Shown piece after piece: positions 45,882-53,903 of a stretch of 55,276 nt of DNA. A program made the position numbers and the translations under genes. Below the pieces are notes generated by a model. That model made no database searches and was not told the DNA's origin. It saw only the letters and a program-made list of their open reading frames with translations. How positions within the stretch are numbered: the stretch's first letter is position 1; every line of letters begins with the position of its first letter. Source of the stretch: Betaproteobacteria bacterium (GTDB lineage Bacteria; Pseudomonadota; Gammaproteobacteria; Burkholderiales; SHXO01); the NCBI GenBank assembly GCA_025356655.1, contig JANXRW010000114.1, positions 1 to 55,276 of the forward strand, written 5' to 3'.

Positions 45882-47299
45882 TGCAATCGCCAATCGCCCC
45901 CCGCGACCCACTTTTGGAGCCCTCGAAGCTCTTCGTGCTGGATACCAACGTGCTCATGCACGACCCCACGTCGATCTTCCGCTTCGAGGAGCACGACGTC
46001 TATCTGCCCATGGCGACACTGGAGGAACTCGACGCCAACAAGAAGGGCATGTCTGAGGTGGCGCGTAACGCGCGCCAGGTAAGCCGCTTCCTCGACGAAC
46101 TGATCTCGCCGGTGGCCGGCGACATCTCCGAGGGCATTCCGCTCAACTCCACCTTCCGCAAGGAGGCCACGGGACGCTTACTGCTGCAAACCCATGCGGT
46201 GAGTGGCATCCTCCCCGCCAACCTGGCTACTTCCAAGGCAGATAACCAGATCATCGCCGTGGTGGCGAATCTGCGCGAGGCCTCACCAGGGCGCCAGGTC
46301 ATTTTGGTGAGCAAGGATATCAACATGCGCATCAAGGCCAGGGCACTGGGCTTGAGCGCCGAGGACTACTTCAACGACAAGGTCCTCGAGGATGCCGACC
46401 TGCTCTACACCGGCGTGCGCGAACTGCCGCCGGAGTTCTGGGACACCCACGGGCGCGAGATGGAGTCTTGGCAGCAAGGCGGCCGAACGTATTACCGCAT
46501 CCGCGGCCCACTGTGTCCAGGGTTCTTGATCAACGAGTTCGTCTTCCAGGAAGGGCCAAGGCCACTCTATGCCTTAGTCCAGGAACTCGACGGCGACACC
46601 GCCGTGCTGCAGACCCTGACCGACCACGGTCATGCGCGCAACGGAATCTGGGGCATCACCGCGCGCAACCGGGAACAGAACTTCGCGCTCAACCTACTCA
46701 TGAACCCGGACATCGACTTCGTGACCCTGCTCGGACAGGCGGGCACGGGCAAGACGCTGCTTGCCCTGGCCGCCGGGCTCATGCAGACGCTCGAGGACAA
46801 AACCTATTCGGAGATCATCGTCACTCGCGTCACCGTCCCCGTGGGGGAGGACATCGGCTTCCTGCCGGGTACGGAAGAGGAGAAGATGACGCCGTGGATG
46901 GGTGCGCTGGAAGACAACCTGGACATCCTCAACAAGACCGACGAGGAAGCTGGCGAGTGGGGGCGGGAGGCTACGCGCGATCTGATCCGCTCGCGGATCA
47001 AGGTGAAGTCGTTGAACTTTATGCGTGGGCGCACCTTCGTGCGCAAGTATCTCATCATCGATGAGGCCCAGAACCTGACCTCCAAGCAGATGAAGACCCT
47101 CATCACGCGGGCCGGCCCCGGCACCAAGGTGGTTTGCCTGGGCAACATTGCGCAGATCGACACGCCCTATCTGACCGAGGGCAGTTCCGGGCTGACCTTT
47201 GCTGTCGACCGCTTCAAGGGCTGGCGCCACAGCGGCCACATCACCTTGCAGCGCGGTGAGCGCTCCCGGTTGGCGGACTATGCCGAGGAGATGCTCTAG
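45878..47299 (+). CDS. PhoH-family ATPase with N-terminal PIN domain (473 aa)
   Basis: PhoH2-type protein: PIN ribonuclease domain (LFVLDTNVLMHDPTSIFRFE, ATLEELDANKKG, VSKDINMRIKA) joined to a PhoH ATPase/helicase domain (LLGQAGTGKTLLALAAGLMQ; Walker B YLIIDEAQNLT; VVCLGNIAQIDTPY). Such proteins act as RNA helicase-nucleases, and in some bacteria form a toxin-antitoxin pair. No small antitoxin gene is visible upstream; the neighbour is bcp. ATG at 45878 overlaps the bcp stop. Confidence 0.94.
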   Translation: MMQSPIAPRDPLLEPSKLFVLDTNVLMHDPTSIFRFEEHDVYLPMATLEELDANKKGMSEVARNARQVSRFLDELISPVAGDISEGIPLNSTFRKEATGRLLLQTHAVSGILPANLATSKADNQIIAVVANLREASPGRQVILVSKDINMRIKARALGLSAEDYFNDKVLEDADLLYTGVRELPPEFWDTHGREMESWQQGGRTYYRIRGPLCPGFLINEFVFQEGPRPLYALVQELDGDTAVLQTLTDHGHARNGIWGITARNREQNFALNLLMNPDIDFVTLLGQAGTGKTLLALAAGLMQTLEDKTYSEIIVTRVTVPVGEDIGFLPGTEEEKMTPWMGALEDNLDILNKTDEEAGEWGREATRDLIRSRIKVKSLNFMRGRTFVRKYLIIDEAQNLTSKQMKTLITRAGPGTKVVCLGNIAQIDTPYLTEGSSGLTFAVDRFKGWRHSGHITLQRGERSRLADYAEEML

Positions 47300-47414
47300 G
47301 CGCGCAGGCCCTGACGCTCAGCGCACATCGGCGCCTGACCGCTGGCGTTGCGGGCGGGCGCCGCATCCCGCTCATGGCCCCGTGGCCCAGGGCCGGGAGC
47401 GGAATTGGTTCCCT

Positions 47415-47430
47415 GCGCACGGATTTTGCA
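47415..47430 (+). promoter_or_regulatory. Sigma-54-type promoter for glycosyltransferase 2
   Basis: GCGCACG-GATT-TTGCA matches TGGCACG-N4-TTGCA in the CACG part, the spacing and the entire -12 box; only the first two bases differ (GC for TG). Transcription should begin near 47441, exactly at the first hairpin of the leader. Sigma-54 control through PrsK/PrsR is known for exopolysaccharide and PEP-CTERM genes in proteobacteria, which fits a glycosyltransferase target. Confidence 0.55.
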
Positions 47431-47439
47431 TCAGCCCGT

Positions 47440-47589
47440 CCGGTGAGGTATTCTTACCGGCTGCGTGTTGGGGACCCTAGAAGGTCCGCTCAGGCCGTGC
47501 GGCCTGAATGACCCTGCCCTGGGCAAGCCGGGGAACGAGATCGTGACCCGCCGTGGCCGCACGGTCAACGCCGTAAGCGGCTCTCACCC
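47440..47589 (+). ncRNA. Highly structured 5' leader of glycosyltransferase 2 (candidate regulatory RNA)
   Basis: Four consecutive hairpins in about 125 bases: CCGGTGAG/CTTACCGG (47440-47460, one G-U pair), GGACC/GGTCC (47472-47487), TCAGGCC/GGCCTGA (47490-47507, tetraloop GTGC) and CCGTG/CACGG (47551-47564), with a small CCG/CGG stem at 47571-47580 close to the start codon. No T-run follows, so it is not a simple terminator. It does not match the conserved parts of c-di-GMP, cobalamin or molybdenum-cofactor riboswitches as I know them. Function unknown. Confidence 0.45.
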
Positions 47590-49038
47590 ATGAGGATGGA
47601 TGGGCACCGAATGGGACCATTGGGAGTTACGAGCACCTTGAGCAGCGCATTAGCGGCACTAACACTGTTGCTGACCTTGATCGCGAGCCAACGCGTCGAC
47701 GCGGCACCCGCCTTGGCGGCGCCGACCCAGGACAGCGCCGGGGAAGAATGGCTCACGGGTTTTTTCGCCCTCGGTATGGTTGGTTCGCTCGCAGGGGGGC
47801 TGACGGCAGGGCGTAGCGTCGGGGTGCGCCGGCGCCGGCGGGTACTCATTATCCAGTCGGTACTCAAGCAATACCGAGAACCCCTGTTCGAACGCATGCA
47901 GGACACTCTCGCCCTCCATGGCGTGGACCTGGAGGTCGCTTTCAGTCCACCCAACGCGGTGGAGGCACTGCGCGGAGATAATGCCGAGACAGGAGGCCGT
48001 TACGCCTACAAGGTCCCGGGGCACTGGTTTTTCCAATACCGTCTGCTCTATCAGCCCCTGTGGCGTCGCGCGCTGCGTGCGGACATGGTGGTGGTGGAGC
48101 AAGCCAATAAATATGTGATGAATTACCCACTGCTGCTGCTGGCGCGCCTGGGGCTCAAACGAGTCGCGTTCTGGGGTCATGGGCGTGATCGGCGGACCAA
48201 CCCGCACTCTTTGGGCGAGCAGCTCAAGCGTCGCTTGGTCGCTTGGCCGCAGTGGTGGTTTCCCTACACGGACGGATGCGCCAGCGAGGTGACGGCCCTG
48301 GGTGCGAACCCTAAGCGGACTTCGGTCCTGCGCAACTCCATCGACACGCGCGGATTGGCGAAAGACGTCGAGAGCCTCCGTGCCGAGGAAATCGCGCAAT
48401 TCCGCGCCGAGCATGCGCTGCGCCCCGGCGACCGGATAGCGATATTCTGCGGTAGCCTTTACGTGTCCAAGGCCCTCGGATTCCTTATGGAAGCAGCCAG
48501 CCGGATTGCGGCGAAGCACCCCGAATTCCGACTAATCGTCCTGGGCAACGGCCCGGCTCGGCACGTGGTGGAGAACGCGGTCGGCGCCTCACCCTGGCTG
48601 CGTTACCTGGGGCCGCGCTTCGGCCGTGACAAGGCACTCGCCTTTGCGACGGCGGAGATGGTGCTCAACCCCGGAGCGGTGGGCCTCGGAATCCTCGATG
48701 CGTTCTGCACAGGCCGGGCTTTCATCGCCGCAGAGCACCCGCACCACTCACCGGAGGTCGAATATCTGCGCCCAGGACGCAACGGCCTCATGCTTGCGGC
48801 GCAGTTGGACGTCTTCTGCTCGGCGGTGTGCGAGCTCCTTGAGGACCCGGAGCGTCTGCAGGCCATGAGCCGGGCAGCCCGAGAGGATGCCAATCTGTAT
48901 ACGGTGGAGGGCATGGCCGACCGGTTCTCGGCGGGCATTTTAGCCTGCCTATCCGCCACCTCGACCTTGCGCTCGCCTGCGCTGGAAGCAGCAGCAACAA
49001 GCCTGCCCGAATCCCAGAGTTCAGATGAGCGGCGATGA
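47590..49038 (+). CDS. Family 4-type glycosyltransferase, paralogue 2, with N-terminal membrane segments (482 aa)
   Basis: Paralogue of the gene at 25.2 kb with the same core motifs: RVLIIQSVLKQYREPLFERM, VEQANKYVMN, WGHGRDRR, WWFPYTDG, RNSIDTRG, FCGSLYVSKALG, MVLNPGAVGLGILDAFCTG. The N-terminus carries a signal-like helix (SALAALTLLLTLIASQ), a linker with PTQDSAGEEW, a second helix (LTGFFALGMVGSLAGGLTAG) and an Arg cluster (VRRRRR), so the enzyme should be held on the inner membrane. In-frame ATGs at 47596 and 47611 are alternatives to 47590. It overlaps the deacetylase gene by ATGA. Confidence 0.87.
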   Translation: MRMDGHRMGPLGVTSTLSSALAALTLLLTLIASQRVDAAPALAAPTQDSAGEEWLTGFFALGMVGSLAGGLTAGRSVGVRRRRRVLIIQSVLKQYREPLFERMQDTLALHGVDLEVAFSPPNAVEALRGDNAETGGRYAYKVPGHWFFQYRLLYQPLWRRALRADMVVVEQANKYVMNYPLLLLARLGLKRVAFWGHGRDRRTNPHSLGEQLKRRLVAWPQWWFPYTDGCASEVTALGANPKRTSVLRNSIDTRGLAKDVESLRAEEIAQFRAEHALRPGDRIAIFCGSLYVSKALGFLMEAASRIAAKHPEFRLIVLGNGPARHVVENAVGASPWLRYLGPRFGRDKALAFATAEMVLNPGAVGLGILDAFCTGRAFIAAEHPHHSPEVEYLRPGRNGLMLAAQLDVFCSAVCELLEDPERLQAMSRAAREDANLYTVEGMADRFSAGILACLSATSTLRSPALEAAATSLPESQSSDERR

Positions 49039-49805
49039 GACATCCCATCCCGATCCTGCTCTACCACCACGTCAACGACGCGGGCGGTAGTAGCACCACC
49101 GGCACGGCCGCCTTTGCCGCGCACCTACAGTTCCTGGCTGAGTCCGGCTTCCGCTCCCTGCGCCTCGCGGAACTCGAGGCTGCTCTGCACCGGGGGATCG
49201 ATCCGGGGCCGCGGCGCTTCCTGTTGAGCTTCGATGATGGCAGTGCCGATCTGGTCAACTGTGCTCCAGCCATCGCGCACTATGGGTTTACGGCGGTGGC
49301 TTTCGTTATTACAGGCAAGCTGGGCGAGGGTCCGCGCTATCTGACTTGGCCCCAGTTGAGGGCCTTGCATACCTCAGGGATCTTTGAGATCCAGTCTCAT
49401 AGCCACTCCCACAGCCGCTGGCCCCTGGACTCCCAGGGGCTTCAAACCGCCACCGCGGAGTTGCTGCTGTCCCGCGAAGCACTCTCCAGCGGTTTGGACG
49501 TCCCGGCCGCGGGGCTGAACCAACTCGCTTGGCCCTGGGGCCGCTGCAACCCCGCCTTCGAGTCGGCCGCGCTGCAGGCGGGCTTCACCTCCCAGTATCT
49601 GGTGCAGCGTGGCGCGGTGACGCTCACGGGCAGCAGCCTGCGCTTGCCCCGGCTATGTTGCGATGGCCTGAGTCAGCGCGAGCTCCGCTTCTGGGTCCCC
49701 CTACTCGCCGCGGGGATGGGTGCACGCCTGTCTAACCTGTGTTTTGGGGGTCTACGTCAGTGGCGCCACGGTCTGGGGTACACCGGCTTGCGGACCGCTG
49801 CCTGA
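49035..49805 (+). CDS. Polysaccharide deacetylase (256 aa)
   Basis: NodB-fold deacetylase: IPILLYHHV, the metal Asp motif in FLLSFDDGSADL, the His motif EIQSHSHSHSRWP, and LAWPWGRCNPAFE. No signal peptide is evident, so it may act on a cytoplasmic or membrane-face intermediate. Translationally coupled (ATGA) to glycosyltransferase 2, which points to joint action on one exopolysaccharide. The C-terminal 60 residues are basic and partly hydrophobic. Confidence 0.88.
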   Translation: MRHPIPILLYHHVNDAGGSSTTGTAAFAAHLQFLAESGFRSLRLAELEAALHRGIDPGPRRFLLSFDDGSADLVNCAPAIAHYGFTAVAFVITGKLGEGPRYLTWPQLRALHTSGIFEIQSHSHSHSRWPLDSQGLQTATAELLLSREALSSGLDVPAAGLNQLAWPWGRCNPAFESAALQAGFTSQYLVQRGAVTLTGSSLRLPRLCCDGLSQRELRFWVPLLAAGMGARLSNLCFGGLRQWRHGLGYTGLRTAA

Positions 49806-49921
49806 GCCTGCCCCGGCCACCAGCGACCTGCTTCGTTTCTCCTGCCGCGCTCGCGGCAACCTAAACACAAACAACACGGCAATCGATTGAAAAAAGCAAT
49901 GGCCAAAGGCCAATTAAGCGC

Positions 49922-49973
49922 TTGACAACAGAATGTAAAAAAGAGCTAAACTTAGCCACTTTTCTGCCGTATA
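49922..49973 (+). promoter_or_regulatory. Candidate promoters of the LOV-GGDEF gene (sigma-70-like and FliA-like)
   Basis: Two overlapping signals: TTGACA at 49922-49927 with TAAACT at 49947-49952 (spacer 19, long), and TAAACTTA, 11 bases, GCCGTATA at 49947-49973, which keeps the FliA-critical TAAA and GCCG and exact spacing but has three mismatches in the rest of the -10. The second would start near 49981, about 30 bases before the TTG start. The rest of the 207-base gap is AT-rich without other features. Confidence 0.4.
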
Positions 49974-50012
49974 GCCATATCAATGAGTTGCGGCTGACAC
50001 TTGAGGTAGACA

Positions 50013-51008
50013 TTGAGCAAAGGACACGAAGGGGCTACGCTCCCATCGGATCTCCTGCACCAAGCGGTGGCGGCCTGTGATCTTGGCGTGGTCGTAGCAG
50101 ATGCCCGGGCAGCGGATTCCCCACTGCTGTTCGTCAACCCGGCCTTCGAGCGGCTCACCGGATACCCTGCCGAGCTTGCGCTGGGTCAGAACTGCCGCTT
50201 CCTCCGAGGCACCGACTCGGCCCAACCCGGCCTCACGACGCTACGCGAGGCGCTCCTCCTGCGCTCGTCCTGCGAGGTGGTGGTGCGCAACTACCGCCGC
50301 GACGGCACCCTGTTCTGGAATCGCCTCAACGTCTCGCCCATGCTGGGGCCTCGCGGTGAAGTGACCTACTTCATGGCCACCCTGGCCGATGCCACGACCT
50401 CGGTCCAGGCCGGTCAACAGCTATTGGAGAAGCAACAGCGCCTGGTGCGCACCAAGCGGGAATTGACCGCCTTGGCGCTGCGCGACGGACTCACCGGGCT
50501 ATTCAACCGTCGCTGCTTCGACGACCAACTCGAACGGGAATGGAACCGAGCACGCCGCAGGCAGGCCTGCCTGTGGCTCTTCATGATCGACATTGACCAT
50601 TTCAAACAATTCAACGACACCCATGGACACCAAGCGGGAGACCGCTGCCTTCGTGCTGTGGGCAGGACAGTTCAGGAACTTTTCGCTCGCGGCTCCGACA
50701 TGGTAGCCCGCTACGGGGGGGAGGAGTTCGTGGTACTCGCCAGCGGCCTGGATCGCCGCCAAGCACGCGCGCGCGCCGAACTCCTTCGGCAGGCGGTGCG
50801 CAACCTCGCGGCCGAGGGCCTAAGTAGCGCCGAGCGCAGCGTCGTGACCGTCAGCATCGGCCTGGCCAGCGTCACCCCCGACGAACGGCTACGCCCAACC
50901 GACCTAGTGGACTTGGCCGATAGCTGCCTCTACCAAGCCAAGGCTCTAGGCCGGGACCGGAGCGTACTGGCCCCGGCCCAGCGATATCGCCTGGCGCGCG
51001 CCGCCTGA
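50013..51008 (+). CDS. LOV-domain diguanylate cyclase (331 aa)
   Basis: Predicted blue-light-responsive enzyme making c-di-GMP. The LOV/PAS domain (about 15-127) has the flavin-adduct signature GQNCRFLRG with the reactive Cys61, and flavin-contact Asn93 (NYRRDG) and Asn103 (FWNRL). The usual signalling glutamine in the last strand is replaced by Leu124 (YFMATLADAT). A helical linker (135-155) leads to the GGDEF domain: DGLTGLFNRRCFDDQL, DIDHFKQFNDTHGH, active site GGEEF at 235-239, and an inhibitory RxxD site at 226-229. Start is TTG at 50013 with GAGGT 5 bases upstream. Catalysis should be intact; light response needs testing. Confidence 0.92.
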   Translation: MSKGHEGATLPSDLLHQAVAACDLGVVVADARAADSPLLFVNPAFERLTGYPAELALGQNCRFLRGTDSAQPGLTTLREALLLRSSCEVVVRNYRRDGTLFWNRLNVSPMLGPRGEVTYFMATLADATTSVQAGQQLLEKQQRLVRTKRELTALALRDGLTGLFNRRCFDDQLEREWNRARRRQACLWLFMIDIDHFKQFNDTHGHQAGDRCLRAVGRTVQELFARGSDMVARYGGEEFVVLASGLDRRQARARAELLRQAVRNLAAEGLSSAERSVVTVSIGLASVTPDERLRPTDLVDLADSCLYQAKALGRDRSVLAPAQRYRLARAA

Positions 51009-51024
51009 GGCCGAAGCCTTTTTA
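51006..51024 (+). terminator. Weak intrinsic terminator after the diguanylate cyclase gene
   Basis: AGGC-CGAA-GCCT hairpin with a G-U extension, followed directly by TTTTTATT. It starts within the stop codon region of the cyclase gene. The stem is short, so strength is uncertain. Confidence 0.4.
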
Positions 51025-51454
51025 TTGCGGCACAGGAGACCACGCTGGAATGGATAGCTACCTTACCGCAGCGTGGCCGCCACTGCGGGCTGGCGTGTGT
51101 GCGCAACTAGGTGGCCAACCGATGTCGACATAGCTAGGGCCTTCGTGAGGTGCACGCAGGAGCGCATCCTTCATGGATCTCCACCAAACGCCGTAGGCAC
51201 GCATCGCCCCAACTGTCCTGCCTCGCCGGCGTCGAAACTAACGCGCTAAACGAACCGAGAGTCGGAGATGCCTGGGGCGAAGGCGAACAGCTGATGCGTC
51301 ATGGTGGAGTGGCTCGATTGGGTCGCAAACCACCGAGTCTGCCCCAGCCGGCCGCCGGCAGTGGGGCTCGCCCCTACTGTGCAGCCCTCCGCTCATGCGG
51401 CGGCTACTCACTCCCTTTGCGAAAGACCCACATTGCTCGATCAGGCGGCTATGT
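51025..51454. other. Intergenic region between the cyclase and dnaB, no gene recognised
   Basis: The 430 bases separate convergent genes. Frames on both strands are short and lack family features or ribosome sites. Confidence 0.4.
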
Positions 51455-53692
51455 CTAGAAGCGCTGCGGGTCGGCGTAGTTGTCAAAGCGCGTGTACTCC
51501 CCCTGGAAGGTAAGCTTCACGGTCCCGGTGGGACCATTACGCTGCTTGCCGATGATGATCTCGGCGATACCCTTATCGGGTGTCTCAGGGTTGTAGACCT
51601 CATCCCGGTAGATGAACAAGATGACGTCGGCATCCTGCTCAATGGCCCCTGACTCGCGCAGGTCGGACATCATCGGCCGCTTGTTGGGGCGCTGCTCCAG
51701 ACTGCGGTTGAGCTGAGACAGCGCTACGACGGGGACCTTCAGTTCTTTCGCCAGCGCTTTGAGCGAGCGGGATATTTCCGAGATCTCCGTGGCTCGGTTC
51801 TCGCCGTCGCCCAGCGCCGACATGAGCTGCAGGTAGTCCACCATGATCAACCCCAGGTGTTGATATTCGCGGTGCAGACGTCGCGCGCGCGCACGAAGCT
51901 CGAAGGAGTTGAGCGCGCCCGTGTCATCGATCTGCAGGTGCGCATCGTTGAGGCGCCCTACGGCATGGGTAAGCCGGGGCCAGTCCTCGTCATCGAGACG
52001 TCCCGTACGCAACCGATGCTGGTCAAGTTTACCAACGGAGCCCAGTAGGCGCATGACGAGTTGCGTACTAGCCATTTCCATGCTAAACACTCCCACCGGC
52101 AGCCCCGCATCGAGCGCCACGTTGGACGCGATGTTCAGTGCCAGCGCGGTGTTGTGGGTGACGACGTAGTCGTCGGCGATGTACAGCCGCGAAGGATGGG
52201 TCACCGCGATGCATGCCGCCTGTGCGCAGCGCGTGGGCGTGACTGACGCGAGCAGCGGTCCGGGAACCGGGCCGCCTATCGGCGCAAGCTCCGTGCAGCG
52301 CAAGCGAAGGCGTATGCCCGGGCCCGAACTACGGGCATTGAGCCTCGCCTGCCCACCAAGAGAGCGCACCAGCTCACACAGGTCCCGGGCGAAATCCTCC
52401 TGGGCACAGGACAACGCGGCGCAACGTCCGCGCTGTCGGGCCCCCAGCCCGTGGAGGAGTCCGAGGAGTAATGGCACCCGAGCCTCCCGCGCAGCCAGGA
52501 GCCACTGCGTGGGGATACGCAGGGGCTCGCCCGTGGCTATGACCGCCAAGCCCACCGCCGAGGTGCCGACCACCCGGGGATACAAGGCGTCACCAGCCAC
52601 GCGCCGGTTGCCCCCATCGTGGAACCCGCCCGGTAGCCCGCGCGACGCGCGGCCCAGCTGACAACCCAGAATCCACGGCTGGGAACCCACCGGGATGGGA
52701 TTGCCGAAGTGGCCGGGAGCAGCGTCCATGCGCCAGCGCCCACCCCCAGCGTTCAGGCATAGAGCCTGCAACTGCGCCGTGGACATGACCTGCGGCGCGC
52801 CTCCTGCGGCCGCGCGCAGACTCCAGAGGTGCTCGGCGCAACACTCGGTGGAGCGGCCATCGCTGAAGCGGACTCGGTAGAGTTGCCGCTCGCCTTGCGG
52901 AAAAATCCCCCGCACGCGCGAGGGCCGACCATCGATGGAGGCAAGGGCATCGCCCAGCCGCAACTCACCCAGAGGCGTCCATCCGCTTGCGGTACGCACT
53001 TGCGCATCCAGGGGCTGTGCCTTGCCCATGGAAGGGCGGCCAGCGATGATCACTAAGTCGCCGGGCTGCAGACCCGATGTCATGCGGTCCAAGTCGATGA
53101 ACCCCGTGGGTACCCCGGTGACATCGGACGGGTTGTCGCGGTTGTAGAGCATGTCAATGTGCTCCACCACCTCGGTGACCAGCTCGGGCATGCGCCGAAA
53201 ACCCTGGGTCGTGCGTTTTCCTGCCTGTGCGATCTCCAGCACCTTCGACTCGGCCTCGTCGAGCAGGCGCTCGGGACTACGGCCGAGCGGGTTATAGGCG
53301 GAATCCGCAATCGCCGTGCCCACTTGCGCAAGCTTGCGCAGGATCGCACGCTCGCGGACGATCTCCGCGTAGCGACGAATATTCGCCGCACTGGGCGTGT
53401 TTGCCACCAACTGGCCAAGGTAGGCCATGCCCCCGGATCCTGCCAGTTCGGCCGCTGCCTCCATACTCTCGGCTGCGGTCACCACATCGGCCGGACGCCC
53501 CTGATCAGTCAACCGGGCGATATGCCGAAAAATGACCTTGTGATCGGAGCGGTAGAAGTCGTCCTCGCCCAGCACATCGGCAATACGCTCCATGGCGGAG
53601 TTATCCAGCAGCAGGCCACCCAGGACCGACTGCTCGGCGGGGATGGAGTGGGGAGGAAGCTTGATGGAGTCGACTTCCGGATCCTGGGACAT
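51455..53692 (-). CDS. dnaB: Replicative DNA helicase DnaB interrupted by an intein (745-aa precursor)
   Basis: Hexameric replication-fork helicase. The ATG at 53692 starts MSQDPEVDSIKLPPHSIPAE; the frame extends 86 codons upstream without conservation. N-extein residues 1-224 include the DnaB N-terminal domain (SVLGGLLLDNSAMERIADVL, RYAEIVRERAILRKL) and end GRPSMGK. The 290-residue intein (225-514) follows, then the C-extein TALALNIASNVALDAG to FDNYADPQRF with EMASTQLVMRLL, DYLQLM, LSQLNRSLEQRPNKRP and RESGAIEQDADV. The spliced helicase would be 455 aa, close to E. coli DnaB (471). The insertion splits the Walker A GRPSMGKT between Lys and Thr, so the helicase is inactive until spliced. Confidence 0.95.
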   Translation of the reverse strand: MSQDPEVDSIKLPPHSIPAEQSVLGGLLLDNSAMERIADVLGEDDFYRSDHKVIFRHIARLTDQGRPADVVTAAESMEAAAELAGSGGMAYLGQLVANTPSAANIRRYAEIVRERAILRKLAQVGTAIADSAYNPLGRSPERLLDEAESKVLEIAQAGKRTTQGFRRMPELVTEVVEHIDMLYNRDNPSDVTGVPTGFIDLDRMTSGLQPGDLVIIAGRPSMGKAQPLDAQVRTASGWTPLGELRLGDALASIDGRPSRVRGIFPQGERQLYRVRFSDGRSTECCAEHLWSLRAAAGGAPQVMSTAQLQALCLNAGGGRWRMDAAPGHFGNPIPVGSQPWILGCQLGRASRGLPGGFHDGGNRRVAGDALYPRVVGTSAVGLAVIATGEPLRIPTQWLLAAREARVPLLLGLLHGLGARQRGRCAALSCAQEDFARDLCELVRSLGGQARLNARSSGPGIRLRLRCTELAPIGGPVPGPLLASVTPTRCAQAACIAVTHPSRLYIADDYVVTHNTALALNIASNVALDAGLPVGVFSMEMASTQLVMRLLGSVGKLDQHRLRTGRLDDEDWPRLTHAVGRLNDAHLQIDDTGALNSFELRARARRLHREYQHLGLIMVDYLQLMSALGDGENRATEISEISRSLKALAKELKVPVVALSQLNRSLEQRPNKRPMMSDLRESGAIEQDADVILFIYRDEVYNPETPDKGIAEIIIGKQRNGPTGTVKLTFQGEYTRFDNYADPQRF
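52151..53020 (-). other. Class 3-type intein in DnaB with degenerate LAGLIDADG region (290 aa)
   Basis: Intein residue 1 is Ala (AQPLDAQVRT), not Cys or Ser. The class 3 WCT signature appears complete: Trp66 in ECCAEHLW, Cys270 in AACIAVTHP, and Thr288 before the terminal His289-Asn290 (VVTHN); the +1 extein residue is Thr. The middle (about 110-235) aligns in layout with a LAGLIDADG endonuclease: PWILGCQLGRAS and RVPLLLGLLHGLG sit where LLGLLLGDG and GLMDTDG would be, and both catalytic acidic residues are gone. So splicing is expected to work but homing cutting is not. Confidence 0.85.
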
Positions 53693-53806
53693 AACCTTTC
53701 GCGGGAGGAAATTTAGGGGAGGCACCGCAAGGAGACAGCGCTCGTGTGCGACGGATTCTATCCCACGAGCGTTACTCGAAGCAGAGCGCCGGCTGCGCCG
53801 CGGCGC

Positions 53807-53833
53807 TAAAGTTCCTGCACGGGGCTCCGTAAA
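53807..53833 (+). promoter_or_regulatory. Candidate sigma-28 (FliA) promoter of the second chemoreceptor gene
   Basis: TAAAGTTC (7 of 8 of the FliA -35), an 11-base spacer, then TCCGTAAA (5 of 8 of the -10). The predicted start is about 65 bases before the GTG. It shares the TCCGT variant of the -10 with the promoter at 185-211. Confidence 0.55.
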
Positions 53834-53903
53834 AAGCTCCACAGGTGGGCTCCGGCACGCCATGGCCGAAGGGCTGGGCCCCCGATCCTTGAGGACGTGA
53901 ACA

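Noticed and set aside
47440..47589. c-di-GMP-I (GEMM), cobalamin, 6S or SRP RNA
   Set aside because: Their conserved sequence cores are not found in the leader; only the presence of several stems is shared.
53018..53020. Intein judged inactive because residue 1 is Ala
   Set aside because: Class 3 inteins naturally lack a nucleophile at position 1 and use an internal Cys, which is present here (Cys270).
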